Assembly: GCA_964023275.1 (NCBI GenBank) | Contig: OZ029921.1 | Location: forward strand, 11,475,806-11,539,805 | From: Norana najaformis | Lineage: Eukaryota > Annelida > Clitellata > Crassiclitellata > Hormogastridae | DNA length: 64,000 bases | Direction: 5' to 3' | The notes under the pieces: generated by a model | Seen by the model: only the letters and a program-made list of their open reading frames with translations | Told to the model about the DNA's origin: nothing | Database searches by the model: none | Part shown: piece after piece, positions 11,741 to 21,960 of the stretch | How the letters are laid out: each line of letters opens with the position of its first letter | How positions within the stretch are numbered: the stretch's first letter is position 1 | Position numbers and translations under genes: made by a program

Positions 11741-12037
11741 GTTTGTTCAAAACAATGCATACACGTAAGAAGTTTTAATTTCATCGGGCTCACACAAATT
11801 AAAGTTAATTTCTGTTTTTTTTAAATTAGGATTTACTTTATTATTTCAATTATCGTACAAATTGAAATAATAAAGTAAATCCTAATTTAAAAAAAAACAG
11901 AAATTAACTTTAATTTGTGTGAGCCCGATGAAATTAAAACTTCTTACGTGTATGCATTGTTTTGAACAAACTTAGGATAGATAAAAGGCCGTGACCTGCA
12001 AATAAAAGATACGTGTGAAGCCATTTGTAAGCGAGTT
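11675..12037. repeat. large near-perfect palindrome (arms about 177 bp, 8-nt loop)
   Basis: The left arm 11675-11851 and the right arm 11860-12037 are reverse complements with only a one-base indel in an A/T run and about one mismatch. The spacer is ATCGTACA. The left arm contains LINE A sequence continuous with 11193-11740, so the right arm is an inverted copy of that DNA. It sits in the sif intron, 80 bp from the exon ending at 12118. Transcribed, it would form a long hairpin. Confidence 0.95.
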
Positions 12038-12117
12038 TGCGTTTAAATGAAATTATTTCAATTAATTAAATGCAACGTGTCTTATACTAAAGGATATAAT
12101 CATTTATCCACACGTAC

Positions 12118-12239
12118 CATACAACAGTCGTAAAAACGCCTGGCATCAAGCGGAGTTGTAAAATTTAAACCCCACTCATGATCGCACTTAGAATCTTTCC
12201 AGTGTGCAAAACATTCAGAGGCTTGAGTAATTCTTGTAC
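12118..12239 (-). CDS. sif: still life/TIAM-type RhoGEF, exon with second half of WH1 (EVH1) domain
   Basis: This 122-bp exon (acceptor TTTTAAG after a T-rich tract, donor GTACGT) encodes about 40 residues with the WH1 C-terminal signature: TR-x-x-QASECF, a WKD motif, WGLNFTTPLDA and a closing CC. These match the still life WH1 domain closely. The first two bases finish the glycine codon split at the end of 13047-13228, and the exon ends in phase 0. WH1/EVH1 domains bind proline-rich partners. Vertebrate TIAM proteins are understood to lack this domain, so its presence marks the invertebrate still life form. A 360-bp palindrome begins 80 bp downstream, in the following intron. Confidence 0.9.
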
Positions 12240-13046
12240 CTTAAAAAAAAGAAAATTAACGTAATTGGGGTGCTTTCTAGCGATTGTATGACATTGTTGT
12301 CATTGTTGACATTGTTGTCATTCTAACTTTCGTATTAAAATGATAGCTTGTCAAGCTTCGATTAAATCAATTAAATATTAATCAATTAAACTGACCATTT
12401 GGAAGTTTAGTGGTTAGCATGTTAAGTTATGATCAACTTAAATGGATTTGCAAGTTTAGTTCCACATCAATTGGACCTATAGCTTTATAATGTATATGCC
12501 TTTCATCGTGAATGGAAAGATCAGACTATGCGGAAGACGACTGCAACCAGCCTTTATATACCGAGACTTAGCAAGAGAAAACAATAATAATCATTTACAG
12601 CCCCTCGAAGTTACATTTCACTGTTCAGACTAGTTTGAAATATACTTAATTTTATTAGTTAGATGTGTGCAACGCTACATGTCACTAAATGAAATGACTT
12701 CAAACGTTCATCCATTCCAGTACAGCAATCGAAGCGATTGAACTAGCTAACCTGAAAGTGAAAAAGTTGCCAAAATTATCGCCTATTTTTAATCAAATGA
12801 ATCAAATTTGCACCACAAAGTTTAAATTAAGACAATTCACTTTTAAACGAAAAGAATTTGAGACACAAAGTTAGACTTTGTATAAGAGATTTCTAGTCTG
12901 AATATATATTATCCATAAACTGCTAGAACGCAAGAGGGCTAAGCTTGTTCATTCCTATTGTTCTTCATCATCGAATCTCTGTTTTGTTCGTTACAATTCA
13001 TAAGTCACGAGATTTCTAGATTCATCAAATCTTTTTAAAAGTTTAC
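12240..13046. other. sif WH1 intron, no gene seen
   Basis: Intron between the two WH1 exons. It contains a short ATTGTTGTC/ATTGTTGAC microsatellite at 12290-12322. A sequence at 12870-12950 resembles 11090-11180 nearby (both contain 'gagatttctagtctgaat' type sequence, partly in inverted order). No exon. Confidence 0.4.
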
Positions 13047-13228
13047 CTGGTTGAACGAGTCGTACATCAAATATCTTTTCTACATGCCGATTGTATGCTG
13101 TGATATGAAATATTGTATTCGGGTGATTTTGTATGCAAGTTATATTAACTGGAACAACATCATCGGACACTCTTGACCAGCATATTTCTCCATTTGTCTC
13201 TTGGACTTCAAATATTTCTGCCCACAGT
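13047..13228 (-). CDS. sif: still life/TIAM-type RhoGEF, exon with first half of WH1 (EVH1) domain
   Basis: This 182-bp exon (acceptor TTTCACGCAG, donor GTAAAC) encodes about 60 residues beginning LWAEIFEV. It contains the blocks VPVNITC and IFHITAYN and the end DVRLVQPG, which closely match the still life WH1 domain. The protein acts in Rac signalling at synapses in flies (family knowledge). The exon starts with the last base of a codon, so an upstream coding exon must exist. It was not found to the right in this window. The reading frame extends to an ATG at 13344, but that stretch is hydrophobic and lies beyond a good acceptor, so it is not taken as the start. Confidence 0.9.
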
Positions 13229-15104
13229 CTGCGTGAAACATAAACCATTTGTAATAGTCTGAGATTTTTTTCCTGATCGTTTACGGTCAACTTAATCAAT
13301 ATTACTGAAAATAACTGAATCAAAATTGCTGAGTTCATCATCAATTAAATACATTTTAAAAACTTATTTTCGATAAAATTGCACCGAGCAAGTAAGAAAC
13401 AGTTACAGTAAGAAACGATTACCATAACAGACGAGTGAATCCAAGTTTTTCTTAAATTGACCATGATATAGTCACTGATTCAAATATGAAACTTTATGTC
13501 GTTTTATACTTTGTACATTAATAACATTCGTTATTATTCGTTATATGATTGATTTAAACTGGAATTAAACCGTTAAACTGGTAATCATAACTATCTCTGT
13601 TCAATCTGTACTGCTGGGATTTATAACTAACCAGATCCTGTGGCATAAATGGATCCGTTTTAAAACATGCTTGTTTTAAAATTTTTAAATTTGGAATTTA
13701 ATCGACTGTCTTTACAGTTAAAATGTAAATAACTTGATGCTAAAATACTGAGGTAAAAGTTCTAACACGGTGCACATAAATAAAAATTAATGACTACCTA
13801 AGTAAATGAGAGTCTTTTCGGGGTGTCCAATGAATGTCTTCTTGGTAGGACTTCTTCCATGGTGCACATAATTTATTTCCCATAATCAACTACAAGAGCA
13901 GAAAAAGTACCGGCCTCAAATATGTGATTGTTAAGTACAACACAGAATTGATTGAAATTTTCTGTAATTTTATTGAAAGTAGCTCATAATTTAAATAGCA
14001 ATGGCAGATAAGTTTTAGGCAATAAGATAACTTAACATAAATATTTAACATATTCGTACTTTGTGCACATAGATTCCTGATTCAAACACCATAAATCGAT
14101 AAAACAAAACCTGTATCTGTATAAGATATGTATAAGATAAGTATATAAGAAATGTAATGTTCTGCAAACAATATTTTCTTTAAAGTATATTATTAACTAC
14201 GTGCTGACATATTTTAGGTTCTGAGATTACAGTGACATATTCCTCGCGTTTTATTATTATCTTGCAGATACTTGCCTTTGTTTAACTGCCTGACAAAACC
14301 AATGAACAGATCTGTACTTCAAGGACAAGTACACAGATTTAGAAAATTTAATGATAACGATAAAATTCCTTTATTATAATGACAGCCATACATGTCTTAC
14401 GCGTTGTCATTTGTCTACATTTTAGCCACAGCCAAGCTGGAGATGCAGACTGGAACATGTGACTTGAGTCTCTGCATACACGAAGCTCGCTGACACTGCT
14501 GCAAGCCATTTATTGATTAGTTACTTGTATGATAACTACATTGTTTTTGAAGTTAATATTGCAATTTCGTCAATTCAGATGAGATTTTAACATAGTTTTC
14601 TTTGCAAAATTATATTATTATTACTGTTATTACTATTATTTTATTCTTGAATAATTAACAACTTATATAGTGTATAATGTACAAAGCACCCAACCCATCG
14701 CCGACCAACAAACAAAGCTTTAAACGGCGCGTAAATACTCAGAGAGAGAGACAGACAGACAGTCAGAGCAGATCACGCTAAAGCAAGCGTTAACTTTACA
14801 GGGACTGCTGAAAGCTCTGGATTTTCAAATGGAGATGAAGTAGCTCGGTGATCAACATGAAGTAGCCGAAGAAACACCTTTTTGCAAATCTCACAGGCCC
14901 ATTCTGATTGCTTCCTGCCCATTCGACTCTGCACTTCCTCTGCGCATCCGTTAGGAGTGGTTTCCTGCTCGATTTACATACCTAGACAAAATTCCGGACA
15001 CCTACGCCACATGTGGCGAATCCATGGTACGTGAAAAACTTTTTGGGCATGCGGAATTCAGCTCGTCCTCAAAATTGTAAGTTTCAAGCAAATTTCAATT
15101 AAAA

Positions 15105-15195
15105 TTTGCCACCCCGTTATACGCATTTTCGACGATGCACAGGTACGACCTGGCTAAGGTGATGTGAGTCGCGATCAACTTGACACGTGTGTCGA
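15105..15195 (+). repeat. 91-bp direct repeat, copy 1
   Basis: The sequence from 'tttgccacc' to 'tgtgtcgaa' recurs at 15721-15811 with about two differences. The copies are 616 bp apart in the same orientation. The intervening DNA has no recognised gene. The pair may be a local duplication or TE ends. Confidence 0.85.
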
Positions 15196-15720
15196 ATTTA
15201 AATTCAGAGTTGAAAGGGGGCGACTAGTAAGCAAATATAACTGCAGAAATAATGTAATAAGTTTTGAATTCCATTCATGCAACCTTTAAGTTTAAAAAAT
15301 CTCGCAACAGTATTACGAACAAATTTCTCATCGACATATTCTTGTGAATCGCTGTTATCGGTTATGAACATTGTTAAGTCGGACGGATGAAACTGGTGCT
15401 GAAGTTAATGAAGTTACAAAACATAAGCCTGATATTAAAATATGTAAGTATCTGTCGTCGATGACGAACATCTTTTACTTCAGTTTTGATGTATTGTAGA
15501 TCTATAATTGTAATATTAAATTTATTGTTTAAACTACAATTTACATTTGTCAATGAAGGTTTTTATTTAAACCTTTAATACCTTTTAAAACTTACCCTTT
15601 AAATGATGTATATTTTTTTTATTAATTTCTACGCTTTGTAGAATAAAATCATGATAAACTGTGCAAAACTCGGAGAAGCACGCGAGTGTACTTTTTAAAA
15701 TGGCACGCATCCTTAAAAGG

Positions 15721-15811
15721 TTTGCCACCCCGTTATACGCATTTTCGACGATGCACAGGTACGACCTGGCTAAGGTGATGTGAGTTGCGATCAACTTGAT
15801 ACGTGTGTCGA
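15721..15811 (+). repeat. 91-bp direct repeat, copy 2
   Basis: Near-identical copy of 15105-15195, differing at two C/T positions (gtcgcg/gttgcg and gacacg/gatacg). Confidence 0.85.
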
Positions 15812-17363
15812 AGAGCTTGGTGTTGCTAATAATAAGGTACGACCTGAACGCGCCCTGTCAGCCACAGATCCAGTTTTTCTTGACTATACGTATCTTGACT
15901 ACTGCATTCTGATTGCAGGCAACTTGTTTGCTATCTGCGTGGAGGAATTAGCTCTCCTCGTTCATCACTGACACAAGCATTCGCCGCTGTATAGATAGAA
16001 ACCTGGCTTCCTTCGTGTTGGATACAAACATTCAGCTGCAACGTTTGCGCAAATTGAAGAATCTAATAGCGTTTATATAACGACACCGTTATACCAAGAT
16101 GATTGGCGTTATGCCAAACCAGAGCACACAGACCAAAGTGTGCTAAATTTAAACTATAGGATCCAAGACAGGCTACCTAGCTCAAGGCGGGTTGGAGGTA
16201 GGTTTTCCAATTGGTTTAATAACCTCCTCTGTCTTGGTTACAGGTTTATTGGGGCATATTCTTGAGCATATTCTACAAGTGCAATAATCTAGAGATGTCC
16301 AGTGGAAGGTTTATAAACTGGAAATGTTCGTGAGAAATATTGATCTTTTGATTCTTTCATATTCATCTTCTTCTCTATCTTAGTACGTGTTCGGTCACCT
16401 TCCCTCGTTTTAATTTTATTTTCTATTTTATTTTCTATTTTATGCTCATATCAATATATATGATTGCGTGCAATGCTGTGTCATGTCAAATATGAGTAGC
16501 GTCGCCCTCCGCATTTATCCGGGCTTGAGACGATAGGAATTTCGGTCATAGACCGGTTTGTTCGGCTTCAGAATCGGAACAATGGAGTTCTTCCAGAAAG
16601 CCGGAAGTTTGCTCTGTTCCCATACATCGTTCTACCGTATCAGCAGGCAAACAAGCTGAGTTGATGAGGGAGGTGGGCCAGGATCTCGTACGTGATATCT
16701 TCGGTGGAGCTCGAGTCTTTCTTACACCACAGCAGGGGTCGTATGCATGAAGAGGTCGTAAGTGCTAGTCCCAGACTACGGTTGTCTTACGCTTTCCTAG
16801 CGATTTAGTTCGGTATGCATGCAGCGGTCTTTGCGCACTACGCCTGGACTAGGAGGCGTAGGTGGGCTAGTCCGGCCTTAAGAAATTAAAACGGTTGTCA
16901 CGATTCGTCAACTTCGACGAATTCTTAAAATAGTGGGACGTAAAATAGTGCTTATGGCCCGCCGAAATCCACTCTATTATTATCAGATATGAATTTATTA
17001 TTTGTTCGTTTTCGCCGTCACCATTTGTGACGAACTGACTACCGATGTCGCATCGGACCGGTCCAAATCCAACCCACGTTGCAAGCTGCAGCCATTAGCT
17101 CATGACTGCGTAATAAAATTGCCCATACTTTACACATTGTATAATTGTTCAGTGTTGGGAAGTTTGCTATTAAGGAGACTTTCGTGCTACGCTTGCAGCT
17201 GTTATAAACTGTTACAATTTATGACAAAGATATCCAAGCAGTCTGAATGATGCAGTTACTTTCACTTTCATCATTTTAAAACATTGAATAAACCAGTTAA
17301 CCGACTTGCAATGTCCTTTGTGTTTGATGGAATTTTTTATGTTTTAAAAAGATTTCAAATTTT

Positions 17364-17499
17364 TTATAACTACCTGAACATTAAGCAAACAATCAACGGT
17401 ACACCGCATACCGATGGATATTTTTACAGCGTACCTTGTTTGACTTTGTTTCGGTATGCGGCGTACCGTTGATTGTTTGCTTAATGTTCAGTAGTTACT
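17364..17499. repeat. foldback/MITE-like inverted repeat, about 45-50-bp arms
   Basis: The left arm begins 'ctgaacattaagcaaaca' and ends 'ccgcataccga' (17370-17414). The right arm, 17450-17499, is its reverse complement with one or two mismatches. The spacer is about 35 bp. A related single stretch with 'ctgaacattaa' and 'ccgcataccga' occurs at 30371-30412, suggesting a small dispersed family. No clear target duplication. Confidence 0.8.
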
Positions 17500-17989
17500 T
17501 TCTCAGTGTGTAAGTATTAGGCACGTATAAATGCTACCTTAAACCTACCAAATGGACACAAAATAATATCAAAAAATGCGACTGCAGTTTTGTACAAAGA
17601 CTGAGACATGTGAAAGCCGAAGTTTCTCGGCTTACCTCTGCTTCGAAGGCGGTCTTGCTCTTTGGAATTTCGCGGTGTGCTCTTCCGATAAACTCCTCCC
17701 AACGAACTCCGCTTTCTCCTCGTTTGTTGTGTATTGACGTCCGTCCTTCTTCAATGTTTGAATTGCCGGTTCCGATCTCATGCCGGACATCTTCAGCGTC
17801 CCCCATATCTTTTTAAGTTTAGCGTTTAGAATGACCTAGGCGTTGGCTTCCATGTCGTCTTCCAGCTGCGAGCCCGAAGCATCAATGAACTTGGAGAAAA
17901 AACGGTGCTGTGGGTGTCGGCAAGCATGATCGCCCGTCTCTCTCGAAAGAAGCGCGAGTACATGTTCGGGGGCAACGGTCTCTCCGAAT

Positions 17990-18505
17990 CGCCTATTATA
18001 TAGGCTTTCACAATAGTGAGCTTTCGATTGAGATGCTGTAGACGCAATGTTATCAAAGATCAACGCCCACCCGGATTGGCCTGTTCACGCTGACATTTTC
18101 AACCACCCAGACGCGCGGCTGCAGTCTCGACACCCAATATGGCTCAACACTGAGCCCGTGGACCCAATCGCAAAGTGGCGGGGAGACTGGCTGTCGGCGC
18201 CTGTGGTCAATCAGTCCCTAGTGGACGACCCAACTATCCGACAGCCAGGTTTCCACTGCCCACGTGAGACCTGGTCCCTACTAAATCGGTTCCGCACGGG
18301 TCAGGGTCCCTGTCGTGCTATACTGCATAGATGGGGTCTCGCCTCGTCGGCTAACTGCGAATGTGGCCAGGTGCAGACAATGGACCATATATTCGGCTCC
18401 TGCCCTATGACTAGGTTCGATGGCGGCCTACAGGCCCTGCACGAAGCCCAGGAGGATGCTATTGCATGGCTGAGGACTTCGGCGATTACAGCATTCGCGA
18501 AATGA
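17990..18505 (+). pseudogene. LINE reverse transcriptase C-terminal fragment (GC-rich type)
   Basis: 18030-18505 encodes the C-terminal region that follows the RT in several non-LTR elements: HPDWPVHADIF, RLQSRHPIW, then LNRFRTGQGPC and C-x-C...H-x-x-x-x-C (CECGQ ... DHIFGSC), a zinc-binding tail, ending at a stop after TAFAK. The upstream part is frameshifted and interrupted. The GC content is higher than the surroundings, which points to a different and perhaps younger family from LINEs A and B. Only the 3' end of the coding region remains. Confidence 0.8.
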
Positions 18506-18519
18506 AATGAAAATTGAGA

Positions 18520-20277
18520 TGGTGATCGATTATTGGTATCGGTGGTGTTGGCCTGGGAGTAGGCGATTCCTTTTCTGACGAACGTGACCACTTCTACTCC
18601 CTAGTCTTCCGTTGTTCGATCATGACGCACACAGCCAGGAATTTCTGGGATGTTCTAAGTCTGAGCCACGTTTCCTGAACTCATAATGACCGATGGCAGG
18701 TCCAGCATCTCGGAGATGCTGTGCCTAAGCTCCCTTAGGCACAGCATCTCCGAGATGCTACACCAGTTCCACCGGAGTATGCTGAGTTCTGTTGGTTTTC
18801 AGAAGGAAGAGTGGCTGACGCTGTTTTCCTGGAACTGAAACCTTCGTCAACGGCCCTGCTGGCTTTGGTGATGATAACATCCATGAGAATGTTGAATTGC
18901 GTGTTGATGGCTTTCGCAAACTTAGCTTACCTGTTGACATGGAAACACCGTTCCTTTTTCCGACTTTCTTTCCAATCGCATAGCCGATTTGGCATACTGC
19001 ATGGAGAGGGTTGATTTGTGCGTCGGTTTCTTTTACTCAATTTTCTGTCTTATTTGTCATCTGGCTTTGTGTCGCAGTACAGGCTTACAAGTATGCGTTT
19101 GTTGTCTGGAATTTCCCTTGTCCTTTCGACGCACCAGGGCCGTGTACTTTTGAATGTTTTGTCTGGTCTGCATTCGCTGTGCTTCATTCGCTCGCCTTCT
19201 GTCGCAGCAACGCCTCTTTGTACGACAGGCTCGGCAGCATTTGATCCTTCGAGCTTATCGTAACGGCTGCCTTGCCATACGATAGAACTGACGCAGTCGT
19301 TTGCAGCCACACTGTTTCTCTACGACCGATGTCTAATTTATATGTCTGAACATATCGAATTCTACAAGGCACTTAGCATGCTAAGGCCTGGATACTGTAC
19401 AGTAAATAGACTGGCATTTGTGGTTGGTGTAGATTACATAATGACAACTCTTTTTTGACCCAGAATAACAAAGCGATGGTGTGACCTCGACCCTGCAGGT
19501 TTTTCAATAAATATAGGGGACCTATTGGTAAGATCCTTAACCACCGATCTCCATTTTAATAGGCGCCAGGTCATTTAAGGTTGCCGATTGAAGTTTCCCG
19601 TTAACTTGCCACTAGCCGATATTAAAATTTCTACAGTTTAGCCACAGTCAATAAGCAAACCAGCATCCACACTTCCTGAAGCGTCTTGACGTGAACGTTA
19701 ACAAATCAATTTAGGTAACCAGACCAGAAACAGAGAATTACAAAAAACCAAGATGCAATGATACAACCCATTTTTCTGTATTAATCAGAACACAGTATGT
19801 GAAAGGATTCTTCATAAGGGAAATGAGCTGGCAAAGGAAAATTGCAGGGCGCTCACAGAAATTATGAAATGCAACACTTCTCAGATATGCAAGCAACTTC
19901 GTTGAAAGATAAAGTAGTTCATATAAAGTCGTTGATTATTTGGTTAAACTTACCGGATCCCATCCCTTGCAGGTACGAAGGAGACAGACAAGCAAAGGAA
20001 TACCATGAATGACTACGTACGCTGAATAGGACATAAGAAATAGGATATGACAAGACCTGGGCAAAACATAAAAAAAGCACTACGACAAATAACTTTAAAA
20101 TGTAGATCACGCATCGCTGGTGTCAGGAACACATGGTGGTAATGAAGATGAAAGACAATGTATCCCATATTGTACAATGTAGTCCGTATTGTATAAAGTA
20201 CAGAAACATCCCCACCACACAATCTCATAATTCAAGGATGTTGGGCCATAACGGTATGTACATGAAGAGACGCGGCG
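18520..20277. other. unassigned sequence between LINE fragment and 186-bp repeat element
   Basis: Apart from the 18704-18759 hairpin, no gene or known repeat could be supported. Open frames at 19011-19310 overlap in several frames, which is typical of chance. Confidence 0.35.
18704..18759. repeat. perfect 26-bp inverted repeat with 4-nt loop
   Basis: 18704-18729 and 18734-18759 are exact reverse complements separated by four bases. Each arm is itself nearly palindromic in its outer 17 bases (AGCATCTCGGAGATGCT). It would form a strong hairpin or cruciform. There is no T-tract that would suggest a terminator, and this is a eukaryotic context. Confidence 0.95.
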
Positions 20278-20439
20278 AAACCTATCAACAAATACAAATA
20301 CAAATATAAATACATATCCGGATTCCGGGTTACTAGAGCGTCACCTAGGGAAATGTAATGCTTCAACAAAAATGCGTAGCACGCGTCATCGATTGAAAAG
20401 TTCACGAACGAATTGGAACTGGATTGTTCGCCAAATGTA

Positions 20440-21960
20440 TATCGAACCCATACACCGTCCATATGGGTTTCATCAAATGGATATATTTGCACTCTGGCAG
20501 CCGCACTCCTCGTATACAGATTCAAATACAGATTCGCCAAAATCCGGAAAATCTGCATATACAAATACAGATTCGCCTATAGAAGCAGAATTCACAATTC
20601 AGGCCAGGATGGTCATGAGGGTACATAAAGAACCCATACGTGGTCCATATGGGTTTCATCAAATGGATATGTTTGCACTCTGGCAGCCGCACTCCTCGTA
20701 TACAGATTCAAATACAGATTCGCCAAAATCCGGAAAATCTGCATATACAAATACAGATTCGCCTATAGAAGCAGAATGCACAATTCAGGCCAGGATGGTC
20801 ATGAGGGTCCATAAGGGAACTATACTTGGTCCATATGGGTCTCATAAAATGAATCTAGTTGCACTCTGGCAGCCGCACTCCTCGTATACAGATTCAAATA
20901 CAGATTCGCCAAAATCCGGAAAATCTGCATATACAAATACAGATTCGCCTATAGAAACAGAATTCACAATTCAGGCCAGGATGGTCATGAGGGTACATAA
21001 AGAACCCATACGTGGTCCATATGGGTTTCATCAAATGGATATGTTTGCACTCTGGCAGCCGCACTCCTCGTATACAGATTCAAATACAGATTCGCCAAAA
21101 TCCGGAAAATCTGCATATACAAATACAGATTCGCCTATAGAAGCAGAATGCACAATTCAGGCCAGGATGGTCATGAGGGTCCATAAGGGAACTATACTTG
21201 GTCCATATGGGTCTCATAAAATGAATCTAGTTGCACTCTGGCAGCCGCACTCCTCGTATACAGATTCAAATACAGATTCGCCAAAATCCGGAAAATCTGC
21301 ATATACAAATACAGATTCGCCTATAGAAGCAGAATGCACAATTCAGGCCAGGATGGTCATGAGGGTCCATAAGGGAACTATACTTGGTCCATATGGGTCT
21401 CATAAAATGAATCTAGTTGCACTCTGGCAGCCGCACTCCTCGTATACAGATTCAAATACAGATTCGCCAAAATCCGGAAAATCTGCATATACAAATACAG
21501 ATTCGCCTATAGAAACAGAATTCACAATTCAGGCCAGGATGGTCATGAGGGTACATAAAGAACCCATACGTGGTCCATATGGGTTTCATCAAATGGATAT
21601 GTTTGCACTCTGGCAGCCGCACTCCTCGTATACAGATTCAAATACAGATTCGCCAAAATCCGGAAAATCTGCATATACAAATACAGATTCGCCTATAGAA
21701 GCAGAATGCACAATTCAGGCCAGGATGGTCATGAGGGTCCATAAGGGAACTATACTTGGTCCATATGGGTCTCATAAAATGAATCTAGTTGCACTCTGGC
21801 AGCCGCACTCCTCGTATACAGATTCAAATACAGATTCGCCAAAATCCGGAAAATCTGCATATACAAATACAGATTCGCCTATATAGAGAAAATGCACAAC
21901 GCAGGCCAGGATAGTCATATATGGGTCCATAAGGAACCCATACATGGCCCTTAAGGGTCT
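20440..21960 (+). repeat. 186-bp tandem array, left arm (8 units)
   Basis: The landmark 'ccgcactcct' recurs at 20501, 20687, 20873, 21059, 21245, 21431, 21617 and 21803, exactly 186 bp apart each time. Two variants alternate: A with 'atcaaatggatat' and B with 'ataaaatgaatcta', in the order A A B A B B A B. Each unit contains internal repeats of 'aaatacagattcgcc'. Because 186 is a multiple of three, one frame stays open for 504 codons (20372-21886) as 62-residue repeats. This is probably a by-product of the period. Confidence 0.95.

Larger units (their letters stand above)
13229..17360. other. unassigned sequence upstream of recognised sif exons
   Basis: No domain or exon could be supported. 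Notable items are a GA/CAGA microsatellite at 14740-14765, a 91-bp direct repeat pair (listed separately) and short TTTTATTTTC repeats at 16415-16442. The first sif exon must lie somewhere to the right, possibly here, but was not found. Confidence 0.4.

Noticed and set aside
12991-13344. Full 117-codon ORF as the first exon of still life
   Set aside because: The first 39 codons lie upstream of a good acceptor and are hydrophobic and unlike the known N-terminus. The last codons lie beyond a GTAAAC donor. Only 13047-13228 is kept.
18704-18759. Rho-independent terminator
   Set aside because: The hairpin is perfect but lacks a T-run and the DNA is eukaryotic.
20372-21886. 504-codon ORF as a host repeat-protein gene
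   Set aside because: The frame stays open because the repeat period is a multiple of three. No start context, domain or splice signal supports a gene, and the inverted copies contain stops. Kept as a repeat.
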